A stretch of 10,390 nt of DNA from Deltaproteobacteria bacterium (GCA_011056825.1 DSBH01000081.1:1-10390); one strand, 5' to 3'. Shown: positions 1-8,971, counted from the stretch's first letter. Numbers and translations are program-made. Notes: a model not told the origin generated them from the letters alone.

Positions 1-1076
1 CGCCGTTTTTCAACAGCTCGAAAAACATCAACGAAAAAAGCGGCGCCCTTTTCTTCCTGGACGGCAAAAACCAGCGACCGGCGGAAGAGCTGGTACCGGG
101 CGACATCGCCGCTGTGGCAAAACTGAAAGAAACATCGACGGGTGATACAATCTGCGATGAAAAAGCACCGATACTTTATGAAAAACTTGAACCACCGCGA
201 CCGGTCTGTTCCTACGCGATTCTTCCGAAAACAAAGGGCGACGAGGAAAAACTGTTCTCTTCTCTCAACAGGCTCATCGAGGAAGACGCCACACTGAACT
301 TGCGCCGTGACGACCAGACCCGCGAGATGATTCTCTCCGGAATGGGACAGGTTCACATCGACGTGACGCTGGAAAAGATGAAGCGCAAATTTGGTGTGGA
401 CGTGACGCTGAAACAACCGAAGGTTCCCTACAAGGAAACCATCAAGGGCAAAGCGCGTGTTCAGGGCAAATACAAGAAGCAGTCGGGCGGCCGGGGACAG
501 TATGGCGACACCTGGCTCGAAATAGAACCGACCGCGCACGGCGAGGGATTTCAGTTCGTCGACGCAATCGTGGGCGGCGTGGTTCCCAGGAACTATATTC
601 CTGCCGTGGAAAAAGGCATCGTTGAAGCCATGACTGAAGGTATCGTTGCCGGCTATCCCGTGGTTGATGTGAAGGTCGCCCTGGTTGACGGATCATTCCA
701 TCCCGTGGATTCCTCAGAAATGGCCTTCAAGATTGCCGGATCCATGGGATTCAAAAAGGGATTCGAACAAGCGCAGCCCACGCTCCTTGAACCGATCATG
801 AACATCGATATTGAAATCCCCGACGAGTACATGGGAGACGTAATCGGCGATCTCAACAGCCGGCGTGGCCGGGTGCTCGGCATGGACAAGCGCGGGGCAA
901 ACCAAGTCGTGAAGGGACAGGTGCCTCTGGCGGAGATTCTCAGTTATGCTGCGGAACTTACTTCCATAACGAGCGGCCGCGGAACATTTTCCTATGAATT
1001 TTCTCATTACGAAGAAGTACCGGCCCACCTGCAGGAAAAAATCATAGCCGAGGCGAAGAAGGAAACCGAGGAATGA
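1..1076 (+). CDS. fusA: Elongation factor G-type GTPase, C-terminal half (5' end outside window)
   Basis: The open frame enters at base 3 with no start codon and runs 357 residues to a TGA at 1074-1076, so this is the 3' part of a gene whose full product should be about 690 residues. EF-G drives ribosome translocation with GTP in the cytoplasm; the GTPase domain lies upstream of the window. Visible parts are the end of domain II (a GDIAAVAKL-like stretch followed by TGDTICD), domain III, domain IV from about base 423, and domain V from about base 782 (EYMGDVIGDLNSRRG, typical of EF-G). Domain IV carries KKQSGGRGQYGD near bases 475-508. From memory, that lysine-rich form suits the second EF-G type (EF-G2/FusA2-like) better than canonical FusA, but this is inference. 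A TetM-like ribosomal protection protein is less likely. The gene overlaps the next by ATGA, implying translational coupling. Confidence 0.92.
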   Translation, partial: PFFNSSKNINEKSGALFFLDGKNQRPAEELVPGDIAAVAKLKETSTGDTICDEKAPILYEKLEPPRPVCSYAILPKTKGDEEKLFSSLNRLIEEDATLNLRRDDQTREMILSGMGQVHIDVTLEKMKRKFGVDVTLKQPKVPYKETIKGKARVQGKYKKQSGGRGQYGDTWLEIEPTAHGEGFQFVDAIVGGVVPRNYIPAVEKGIVEAMTEGIVAGYPVVDVKVALVDGSFHPVDSSEMAFKIAGSMGFKKGFEQAQPTLLEPIMNIDIEIPDEYMGDVIGDLNSRRGRVLGMDKRGANQVVKGQVPLAEILSYAAELTSITSGRGTFSYEFSHYEEVPAHLQEKIIAEAKKETEE

Positions 1077-1570
1077 ACCAGACACTGTTCGCCGGGGTGA
1101 TAACCGTAAGCGACCGGGGAGCCCGGGGTGAACAAGAGGACCTCAGTGGACAGGTGGTTCGTGAACTCCTCGAAAGCTTGCCCGCCGAGGTAAGGGCCTA
1201 TCGAATCGTCGCCGACGAAAAAGAAGAAATCGCCGCTGCAATTATCCGGTTTGTCGACGATGACAAGCTCGACATCGTTGTCACCACGGGGGGTACCGGC
1301 GTCAGCCCCCGGGATGTAACACCTGACGCAACGGCAAACGTCATCGACCGGGATATTCCCGGAATGGCGGAAGTTATGAGACTGGAAAGCCTGAAGAAAA
1401 CGCCTCACGCCATGATATCGCGGGCCGTTGTTGGTATCCGTGGATCTTCCCTCATCATAAACCTGCCCGGAAGCCCCCGGGGAGCATCGGAAAACCTGGC
1501 GGCGATCATGCCGGCACTTAAACATGCGGTGGATAAAATCAAGGGCGATCCGTCGGATTGTGCCGATTAA
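1073..1570 (+). CDS. mog: Molybdopterin adenylyltransferase (MogA/MoaB family)
   Basis: This 165-residue protein matches the MogA/MoaB fold throughout. It has TVSDRGARGE at 11-20, the MPT-binding TTGGTG at 71-76 followed by SPRDVTPDAT with the conserved Asp81, and NLPGSP at 130-135. MogA adenylates molybdopterin in the cytoplasm, preparing it for metal insertion; MoaB is the equivalent name in many anaerobes, and tungsten cofactor assembly is equally possible. The length is normal for the family (about 160-195). The ATG at 1073 overlaps the stop of the EF-G gene, and a purine-rich AAGAAGG about ten bases upstream can serve as ribosome binding site, so the two genes are probably cotranscribed. 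No molybdoenzyme is encoded in the window, so the client enzyme is elsewhere. The 3' end overlaps the opposite-strand Mut7-C gene by 32 bp. Confidence 0.92.
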   Translation: MNQTLFAGVITVSDRGARGEQEDLSGQVVRELLESLPAEVRAYRIVADEKEEIAAAIIRFVDDDKLDIVVTTGGTGVSPRDVTPDATANVIDRDIPGMAEVMRLESLKKTPHAMISRAVVGIRGSSLIINLPGSPRGASENLAAIMPALKHAVDKIKGDPSDCAD

Positions 1571-2009
1571 GTATGGCGGTCATTCTCTCCCGGTGCGTGC
1601 CGGGCCAGAATATCGATCCGCAATAGGGGCACTTTACAAAAACGTGTTGTGTTTTAAAAACGTAGGGAGGGACGTGATCTTTCACATTCTCGCGTTGAAC
1701 GGGTTCCAGTAGATTATTGCATGTCAGACATCGCGTGAAAAAATCTTCCCGTCGCGGCACAAGCCGCAGCCGCTGTATGATTTCATCAATCTGTTCATTA
1801 ACCCGGTCGGAAACGACTATCAGAAGTGTTCCCCTGAACTGGCGCCGGGCCAATTCCTTTTTTCGTGAGAGCACAACCCTGTCTTCCCGGGCGCCCCGAT
1901 CCAGCAAAACACGATCAGCCGTCCCCTCGTGAACGACTGTATCGTATCCCATGATACGTAACCACTTTACCAGTTTTCTCAAAGTTGAATCGGCGAGAAA
2001 CGTTGTCAC
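1539..2009 (-). CDS. Mut7-C RNase-domain protein with C-terminal zinc ribbon
   Basis: This 156-residue protein has the Mut7-C layout: a PIN-like N-terminal half (FLADSTLRKLVKWLRIMGYDT at 4-24, with Asp7) and a C-terminal zinc ribbon formed by C94-x2-C97 and C127-x2-C130, with the usual VPP, FKTQ and FWPGTH motifs. The family is named after the nematode exonuclease MUT-7 and is predicted to act on RNA; bacterial members are essentially uncharacterised. Where I recall members reading TRD at the third acidic position, this one reads SRK (48-50), so catalysis may be altered. The start is GTG at 2007-2009, overlapping the TGA of the upstream lapA-like gene (GTGA), so translation is probably coupled. 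It is last in the four-gene minus-strand operon, and its 3' end overlaps mog by 32 bp. Confidence 0.85.
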   Translation of the reverse strand: MTTFLADSTLRKLVKWLRIMGYDTVVHEGTADRVLLDRGAREDRVVLSRKKELARRQFRGTLLIVVSDRVNEQIDEIIQRLRLVPRREDFFTRCLTCNNLLEPVQRENVKDHVPPYVFKTQHVFVKCPYCGSIFWPGTHRERMTAILNRHNPTDRP

Positions 2010-2320
2010 TCCCGGTAATCCTGCGCCTGTATCTCTTCGCCCTCCGTGGATGCATTGCCACGGGATATCTGTTCTTCCAGCTTTCGAATGCGCCTGTTAA
2101 GACCGGCCACCTTGCGAGACAGGCGCCACCGTTCCGCTATGCCGAAGAAACCCGCGAATATGACACCGATACCGAAAGAAACAAAAAGCAAAAGATAGGC
2201 CTGGACCGTCACATCGATAAACCCGTAGTAACTCAGGTTCACCGTCTCCGTGTTATCCAAAGAAAACGTAATAACAAAGAGCACGCACAGCATGATAATA
2301 ATCGTATAAAGCAACTTCAT
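2006..2320 (-). CDS. LapA-domain (DUF1049) small inner-membrane protein
   Basis: This 104-residue protein has two hydrophobic segments, about 4-20 and 38-60, joined by a short polar loop (SLDNTETVNLSYYG). A basic, charged tail follows (about 63-90) that probably forms a coiled coil. This is the arrangement of the LapA/DUF1049 family, whose E. coli member (YciS) works with LapB to control lipopolysaccharide synthesis. There is no lapB next to it here, so an LPS role is family-based inference only. The ATG at 2318-2320 is preceded by AGGGGA with good spacing, and the gene lies 18 bp downstream of the HIT gene. The stop overlaps the GTG of the Mut7-C gene. The topology predicts an inner-membrane protein with the coiled tail in the cytoplasm. 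Confidence 0.82.
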   Translation of the reverse strand: MKLLYTIIIMLCVLFVITFSLDNTETVNLSYYGFIDVTVQAYLLLFVSFGIGVIFAGFFGIAERWRLSRKVAGLNRRIRKLEEQISRGNASTEGEEIQAQDYRE

Positions 2321-2338
2321 CGCGGATCTCCCCTCTTG

Positions 2339-2803
2339 CTAGAAAAATGACTTCAACAGGTCCCTCGTTTTTTCAATTTCTTCAGGAATAACACGTACTT
2401 CCCCCAATACGGTCACGAAATTCGTGTCGCCGAACCAGCGGGGCACGACATGCATGTGCATGTGCTCGTCAACCCCCGCTCCGGCTGCCTTACCCAGGTT
2501 CATGCCGACATTAAATCCTTCTGGATTGAAAGCCTTGCGCAATATATCGACCGCTCTTCCGGTGAGATTCATCAATTCCATCAATTCTTCCGTCGACGCA
2601 TCGGCAATGTCCGCGATATGCCGGTAGGGAACCACCATAAGGTGTCCCGAAGTGTACGGATATTTGTTCATGATGACAAAGCAATGTTTCCCCTTATGAA
2701 GCATCAGCCTTTCATCCCGCAGAGAGTCGGCACAGAATATACAGCCTTCTTTCTTTTCTCCGGTGATGTACTTGATGCGACCCGGCGCAATGATAGTGTC
2801 CAA
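2339..2803 (-). CDS. HIT-family nucleotide hydrolase/transferase (Ap4A phosphorylase-like)
   Basis: This 154-residue protein has the histidine-triad signature H114-M-H116-M-H118-VV followed by PRW, with H116 the expected nucleophile. The N-terminal CIFC pair (C21, C24) and H62 would complete a zinc site as in the zinc-bearing HIT branch. HIT proteins cleave nucleotide phosphoanhydride or phosphoramidate bonds, often in diadenosine polyphosphates or AMP conjugates; the actual substrate is not readable here. The start is TTG at 2801-2803, chosen because GGAAGG lies seven bases upstream and because the first residues align with the family's usual opening (D-x-x-x-AP-x-R-x-KYI). The tryptophans I expect in that opening are Ile and Gly here. 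It lies 19 bp after the phosphodiesterase gene and 18 bp before the lapA-like gene, clearly in one operon. Confidence 0.9.
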   Translation of the reverse strand: MDTIIAPGRIKYITGEKKEGCIFCADSLRDERLMLHKGKHCFVIMNKYPYTSGHLMVVPYRHIADIADASTEELMELMNLTGRAVDILRKAFNPEGFNVGMNLGKAAGAGVDEHMHMHVVPRWFGDTNFVTVLGEVRVIPEEIEKTRDLLKSFF

Positions 2804-2822
2804 TAAAAATCCTTCCGTCTTT

Positions 2823-3320
2823 TCAGATTATCCCCTTCGAAAAATCAACGGGAATAATCATGCCTTCGATCGTGTCACTCACATCGAGAATACCGACGGT
2901 CCTGTTCCCGTTGAAACGACCGTCCGTGGGAGATCCCGGATTGAAAAACAATACGCCGTCGATATTTTTTACCACCGCTTCATGTGTATGACCGAAAACC
3001 ACGCAATCGACGTTTTCGAATTCCCGGGCGATTCTATCTTCGATACCGGCCGGGCTTCCCCATCCGTGGATCATACCGATACGTCTGCCTTCAGCCTCGA
3101 TAACCACTTTCGACGGCAGAACCCCGCATAATGAAGGCTGATCCATGTTCCCGCAAACCGCAACCAGATCCTTTCCGTCGAAGGCTTCCAGAACTGCACC
3201 ATCCACGATGTCTCCAGCGTGCAAAATCATTGAAACATCCTTAAACTTTTCCTTCACAATACGCTCGAGGTTCTCGTCCGGCACCCGCAGATGAGTATCG
3301 GATATAACACCTATCTTCAT
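2823..3320 (-). CDS. YfcE/MJ0936-type metallophosphoesterase
   Basis: This 165-residue protein carries all the dinuclear metal ligands of the YfcE family of calcineurin-like phosphoesterases: D8 and H10 (SDTH), D37 (GDIVD), N58 (GNMD), H85 (IHGWG), and H111 and H113 (GHTH). FFNPGSPTDGR near 125-135 is also typical. Characterised relatives hydrolyse phosphodiesters such as bis-p-nitrophenyl phosphate in vitro with Mn or Ni; the physiological substrate is unsettled. The length is normal (about 155-185). The ATG at 3318-3320 follows AAGGAAGG at 3327-3334. It is the first gene of the minus-strand operon, and a TATAAT-bearing promoter at 3345-3372 would give a leader of only about 18 bases. Its place beside a HIT protein and a predicted RNase suggests nucleotide or RNA end turnover (inference). 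Confidence 0.92.
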   Translation of the reverse strand: MKIGVISDTHLRVPDENLERIVKEKFKDVSMILHAGDIVDGAVLEAFDGKDLVAVCGNMDQPSLCGVLPSKVVIEAEGRRIGMIHGWGSPAGIEDRIAREFENVDCVVFGHTHEAVVKNIDGVLFFNPGSPTDGRFNGNRTVGILDVSDTIEGMIIPVDFSKGII

Positions 3321-3344
3321 TTCCCGCCTTCCTTTTGGGTCGTC

Positions 3345-3372
3345 ATTATATCGTCGTCATCTCAAAATTCAA
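3345..3372 (-). promoter_or_regulatory. Sigma70-type promoter of the phosphodiesterase-HIT-lapA-mut7C operon
   Basis: Read on the minus strand there is TTGAAT (3367-3372), a 16-bp spacer and a perfect TATAAT (3345-3350). Transcription would begin near 3338, just upstream of the AAGGAAGG ribosome site of the first gene. The fit to the gene start supports it; no start site has been measured. Confidence 0.6.
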
Positions 3373-3412
3373 GGTTTATATGGATTTGAACTTCCGTATT
3401 TCCTCTTTTGAT

Positions 3413-3441
3413 TTGACATTTCGCTTCGCCCTCGTTACGTT
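3413..3441 (+). promoter_or_regulatory. Sigma70-type promoter of the small gene-ligA-acylphosphatase operon
   Basis: A perfect TTGACA (3413-3418) is followed by a 17-bp spacer and TACGTT (3436-3441), which keeps the T, A and final T of the -10 consensus. Transcription would begin near 3448, about 43 bases before the ATG at 3491. It lies back to back with the minus-strand promoter, with 40 bp between the two -35 boxes. Confidence 0.5.
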
Positions 3442-3490
3442 ATCACCGTATTATGTAAATACCACGAAAACGAAAGAACAGATCGAACCC

Positions 3491-6076
<2,586 letters not shown>

Positions 6077-6079
6077 AAA

Positions 6080-6117
6080 AAGGCCTTCCCGGACCTTGCT
6101 GGTCCAGGAAAGGCCTT
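6080..6117 (-). terminator. Intrinsic terminator after the NADP-type SDR, possibly bidirectional
   Basis: The arms 6080-6095 and 6101-6117 pair almost completely around the five-base loop TTGCT; AAGGCCTT at each outer end matches exactly, with one bulge and one mismatch-type pair inside. Seven A residues at 6075-6081 become a U-tract on the minus strand, so it terminates the SDR gene ending at 6137. Downstream on the plus strand there is no T-run, so it would be weak for acylphosphatase, though the hairpin may still protect that transcript. Confidence 0.85.
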
Positions 6118-6136
6118 CATAATGACCAGCCTCTTG

Positions 6137-6949
6137 CTATTCCGGAATAGTGAATTCCGGTGAAGCAATGGTACATCCTCCGTCGACAAGAATTGTCTCT
6201 CCGGTCGTGAAACTCGACGCTTCAGAGGCCAAGTAAATAATGGCTCCCGCGATTTCGTCGGGATCCCCCACCCTCTTGAGGGGAACATTTTTCGCGAGCT
6301 CGGCTTTTTCAGCTTTCGCCTGTTCCTCGGGCAGATGGAACCAGTGTGAATCAAGCATCTTGGTGCTAATCGGTCCGGGGGCTACCGCGTTTGCCCTGAT
6401 GTTGTACGGAGCCAGCTCCAGTGCCATGGATTTCGTCGCCATAATGACGCCGGCCTTCGAAATGGAATAAATTCCGACAAAAGGTTCGGGCTTGTAGCCG
6501 TCCATCGACGCGACGTTGATAATCGATCCTTTGCCCTGCTCCTTCATGATCTTCGCTACCGCCTGGCTCATAAAATACAGCCCCTTCAGATTCAGGTTTA
6601 TGATGGTGTCCCAGAGCCGTTCTTCGTTATCGAAAATGCTTCCCATGGCGGGCGAACACCCCGCGTTGTTCACCAGTATGTCGATCCGTCCAAACTCGTC
6701 CATGACTTTCTCGACGAGCATCAAGATGTTGTCCATTTTTCCGATATGGGCGGCTATCGGTGTAGCCTTTCTCCCCGTGGTACGAACTTCTTCCGCAACA
6801 TTTTCAAGGTCGGGCAGCTTTCGGCTCGTCACGACCACATCCGCACCCGCCTTGGCCAGCCCGATCGCCGCGGCCCTTCCTATACCCCTGCTTCCTCCGG
6901 TAACCACGGCAACCTTGCCTTCCAGGGAAAAACGTGAAAGATCAGTCAT
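6137..6949 (-). CDS. Short-chain dehydrogenase/reductase, NADP(H)-type (FabG-like)
   Basis: This 270-residue classical SDR has the Rossmann glycine motif TGGSRGIG (17-24), NNAG (94-97), and the catalytic tetrad N120, S148, Y161 and K165 (YSISK). Arg43 after the second strand (TSRK) predicts NADP(H). IRANAVAPGPI and the C-terminal ETILVDGG are standard. The family reduces or oxidises ketone/alcohol pairs, including 3-oxoacyl thioesters; the substrate is not readable. An insertion around 198-222 (HWFHLPEEQAKAEKAELAK) would form the substrate lid. The ATG at 6947-6949 follows AGGAGGC at 6956-6962. It lies 157 bp downstream of the dehydratase-like gene on the same strand with a hairpin between, so it may be partly cotranscribed or separately expressed. 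It is probably a partner in the same pathway (inference). FabG itself is less likely, since no fatty-acid genes are near. Confidence 0.93.
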   Translation of the reverse strand: MTDLSRFSLEGKVAVVTGGSRGIGRAAAIGLAKAGADVVVTSRKLPDLENVAEEVRTTGRKATPIAAHIGKMDNILMLVEKVMDEFGRIDILVNNAGCSPAMGSIFDNEERLWDTIINLNLKGLYFMSQAVAKIMKEQGKGSIINVASMDGYKPEPFVGIYSISKAGVIMATKSMALELAPYNIRANAVAPGPISTKMLDSHWFHLPEEQAKAEKAELAKNVPLKRVGDPDEIAGAIIYLASEASSFTTGETILVDGGCTIASPEFTIPE

Positions 6950-6980
6950 TTTTCTGCCTCCTGTCTGTTAAACATGTTCT

Positions 6981-7009
6981 GATTTATTATTCTGGAGTCT
7001 TGTGCTCAA
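6981..7009 (-). promoter_or_regulatory. Possible weak promoter for the NADP-type SDR
   Basis: On the minus strand, TTGAGC (7004-7009), a 17-bp spacer and TAAATC (6981-6986) lie upstream of the SDR start, with AACATGTT, a perfect palindrome, just downstream at 6971-6978. The -10 match is poor, so this is only a candidate. Confidence 0.2.
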
Positions 7010-7036
7010 GCAGCTTTCTCGTTTCTGAACAAAGAA

Positions 7037-7058
7037 GGGCAGCGCCCGTACGCTGCCC
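7037..7058 (-). terminator. GC-rich hairpin after the dehydratase-like gene, probable terminator
   Basis: An eight-base perfect stem (GGGCAGCG at 7037-7044, CGCTGCCC at 7051-7058) encloses a six-base loop. Read on the minus strand it is followed by TTCTTTGTTC, an imperfect U-tract. It lies about 50 bases past the stop of the dehydratase-like gene and before the SDR, so it probably reduces or ends read-through between them. Confidence 0.5.
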
Positions 7059-7106
7059 CCCTTTTCTCCTGCGTATATCTGCTCAGCGCATCTGCGCAAG
7101 GAATAC

Positions 7107-8582
7107 TCAGTCCTTTGTAATTCCGGCGAGACGCCTGACGAGATCTTTCCGGTCCTCGATGTCGTACTGCGTGGTGATCGCTATCTGTTCCATTACGGGC
7201 GATCCACCGCCGTGATAATTCCCCATATTCGTGATTCCGCCTGTCGCCGAACAGAGAATATCTCCCATGAAACGCCAGAAGTTGGCGGCGTTTTTCGCTG
7301 AAATCTTCGGGTTACGCATCACGTATTTCTCAAGCAGATCCTTCGTTTCAGGATTCACCCAGTCTTCTTCGTAGGGGAATGTCGCCGGAACGCCGCCGGA
7401 AATGTCACAAAGAATTTCCTGTTCCCGGTAAACCGCCTCGCCGGTCAGGCAACGCCCTACGTTGGCATAAATTGAATTGGGAATGAAACTGCCCGGGCCG
7501 TAGGGAACGAATCCCATGCCGGGCATGTAAACCTCGGCCTTGCCCTGGTCAGACGCCGTGTAACCGGCGGCATATCCGAGTTCCGTCGTCAGTATGATCT
7601 CTGCCAGTTTTTCGCGCACATGACCCATCTTATGAATATTGTTCATCTCCGCTGCAAGGGCGGCCGATCCCAGAAGCACGTCGCCGATGGCGGGCTTGCA
7701 TCCGGAATAGCTGTGGCGATGGAAAAGGGCAAAGAGCAGCGCAAGGACACCGCCGTGGACGTATTCTCCGTTCAGAAACACCCGATCCCAGGGCACGAAA
7801 CAATCATCAAAAATTACGTACGAATCCGTGGCCCCCGGCATGAAACCGCGGGGGAAATGCTCGCGTTTCCGGTAATTGTGAACAGTAACCACCTGCTTTA
7901 CGCCGTCCCAGTCGCCGGGAACGGCGAAGGCCACGGCATAGTCCTTGTCTTCGGGGCGCAGCGATCGCGTGGGAACGACAAGAATTTCATCGGCCACCGA
8001 TGCTTCAGAAATGTGAAGCTTGCATCCAGAAACGACGATACCGTCGCTTTTTGTTTCCTTCACCCGTACGTAAAGATCGGGATCAACCTGCTCGTGGGGC
8101 CGTTTCAGACGGTCGCCCTTGACATCGGTCTGGGCGCAACAACCAACAAGGTCTTCCCGCTGAAAACGTTCCAGCCATTTTTTGAAGTTCTCGTGATACT
8201 GGGTAGAACCGTTGTTCTGTTTGTCCGCCTCATAACTTACGTTATAAATGGCGTTTGTCGCGTCTATGCCCATGCACCGCTGGATGCATCCACCGACCTC
8301 GCGGCATAGATACCGCGTCATGTCCTGTTTCTTGTGAAGATCATCGGCACTCATGTGAATGTGGGTAAAACGATTGATCGTCTCTCCCGTCAAGTGGGAC
8401 TTCGCCAGCATAAGTTCCTGAATTTTGGGATCAGGATCCTGCGCCTTGTCGTAGGTTGTCGCCATGACATCAATGGTGGGCATCTGAACTTCGTCCGACC
8501 GATCGATTTTCTCGCCGTTGAAGTACACATTGCGCTTCATTTTCCCCAACGCCTCGATGTACTGCTCCTTCGTCCTCAGCAT
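7107..8582 (-). CDS. 4-Hydroxybutyryl-CoA dehydratase/HpaB-family flavoprotein with [4Fe-4S] ligands
   Basis: This 491-residue protein matches the 4-hydroxyphenylacetate 3-hydroxylase superfamily over its whole length. It belongs with the anaerobic branch typified by Clostridium 4-hydroxybutyryl-CoA dehydratase (AbfD), which uses FAD and a [4Fe-4S] cluster for radical dehydration. C99-x3-C103 (GGCIQRCMG) and H288-x6-C295 (FHRHSYSGCK) coincide in spacing with the Clostridium cluster ligands C99, C103, H292 and C299; the neighbouring Tyr292 and Lys296 also match. From my remembered alignment, however, the active-site Glu455 falls on Gly454 (MGNYHGGGSP) and Glu257 on Asp253. The substrate may therefore differ, or the activity may be a vinylacetyl-CoA isomerase-type reaction. 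It is not an oxygen-using monooxygenase, judging from the ligands. The start ATG at 8580-8582 has a strong AGGAG nine bases upstream. It is probably cytoplasmic and oxygen-sensitive. Confidence 0.9.
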   Translation of the reverse strand: MLRTKEQYIEALGKMKRNVYFNGEKIDRSDEVQMPTIDVMATTYDKAQDPDPKIQELMLAKSHLTGETINRFTHIHMSADDLHKKQDMTRYLCREVGGCIQRCMGIDATNAIYNVSYEADKQNNGSTQYHENFKKWLERFQREDLVGCCAQTDVKGDRLKRPHEQVDPDLYVRVKETKSDGIVVSGCKLHISEASVADEILVVPTRSLRPEDKDYAVAFAVPGDWDGVKQVVTVHNYRKREHFPRGFMPGATDSYVIFDDCFVPWDRVFLNGEYVHGGVLALLFALFHRHSYSGCKPAIGDVLLGSAALAAEMNNIHKMGHVREKLAEIILTTELGYAAGYTASDQGKAEVYMPGMGFVPYGPGSFIPNSIYANVGRCLTGEAVYREQEILCDISGGVPATFPYEEDWVNPETKDLLEKYVMRNPKISAKNAANFWRFMGDILCSATGGITNMGNYHGGGSPVMEQIAITTQYDIEDRKDLVRRLAGITKD

Positions 8583-8738
8583 ACGTATTTCTCTCCTTTC
8601 AATTAAGCCCTTGAACAGGGCAATATAGTGTCAGCTAACGCTGCGGGTACTTCTCTCTAGTGCGTGTAACTTCGACGGCCGGGATCTCCCGAGACAGAAT
8701 GAAAAGAGGTACCGCATCAGGATAATTACTACACAACC

Positions 8739-8767
8739 ATGATATTGGCGAATATAATTCAATACAA
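8739..8767 (-). promoter_or_regulatory. Candidate promoter for the dehydratase-like gene
   Basis: On the minus strand, TTGTAT (8762-8767), a 17-bp spacer and TATCAT (8739-8744, five of six) would start transcription near 8732, giving a leader of about 150 bases. The -35 box is weak, and a perfect plus-strand TATAAT overlaps the region at 8753-8758, so direction is uncertain. Confidence 0.3.
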
Positions 8768-8827
8768 CATTCACTGATATCATCCATTCCCTTAGATAGT
8801 GCTTCGAATTATCTCAGATTACCGAAT

Positions 8828-8861
8828 ACGATTCGCTCGTTTACCAGTTTTTTTGAATCGT
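8828..8861. repeat. Inverted repeat over a candidate promoter, possible operator
   Basis: ACGATTC (8828-8834) and GAATCGT (8855-8861) are perfect inverted copies separated by 20 bp. They bracket the candidate -35 box and abut the -10 box of the NAD-type SDR, a position suited to a repressor. A seven-base repeat in an AT-rich region could also be chance. Confidence 0.35.
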
Positions 8862-8867
8862 TACAAT
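8840..8867 (+). promoter_or_regulatory. Candidate promoter for the NAD-type SDR gene
   Basis: TTTACC (8840-8845), a 16-bp spacer and TACAAT (8862-8867, five of six) would start transcription near 8874, about 113 bases before the ATG. An inverted repeat (8828-8861) covers the -35 box and reaches the edge of the -10 box. An alternative is TACACA-17-TATAAT at 8730-8758, with a better -10 box but a longer leader. Confidence 0.35.
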
Positions 8868-8950
8868 CGCCGCGAACGTGCTTCCATACTAAGAGATACA
8901 AGCTTTCCCCGCCGAAGCATATATGGTATTGAACGACTTTTACAAAATAA

Positions 8951-8971
8951 ACGGTCCTTTCGAGTGACCGT
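8951..8971. repeat. Inverted repeat just before the SDR ribosome binding site
   Basis: ACGGTC (8951-8956) and GACCGT (8966-8971) are perfect inverted copies around nine bases, ending three bases before the GGAGGA at 8975-8980. It could be an operator half-site pair or a small leader hairpin affecting translation. Confidence 0.35.

Noticed and set aside
1007..1525. 172-codon open frame on the minus strand
   Set aside because: It is antisense to mog and the EF-G end, both strongly supported by motifs.
1985..2350. 121-codon open frame on the plus strand
   Set aside because: It is antisense to the LapA-like gene, whose two membrane segments and overlapping starts fit an operon.
3335..3490. N-terminal extension of the small pre-ligA protein from TTG 3335 or ATG 3380
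   Set aside because: It would cover both promoter regions, including the TTGACA promoter at 3413-3441, and TTG 3335 has no ribosome site; the shorter form is more likely.
7086..7097. GCGCA-TC-TGCGC inverted repeat after the dehydratase-like gene
   Set aside because: The loop is too short for the full stem and there is no U-tract; the stronger hairpin at 7037-7058 is the better terminator candidate.
7620..8309. 229-codon open frame on the plus strand
   Set aside because: It lies wholly antisense to the dehydratase-like gene, has no recognisable domain, and its composition is that of a reversed gene.
7107..8582. Oxygen-dependent 4-hydroxyphenylacetate 3-monooxygenase (HpaB)
   Set aside because: The presence of the four iron-sulfur ligands C99, C103, H288 and C295 points to the anaerobic dehydratase branch of the superfamily, and no HpaC-type flavin reductase gene is nearby.
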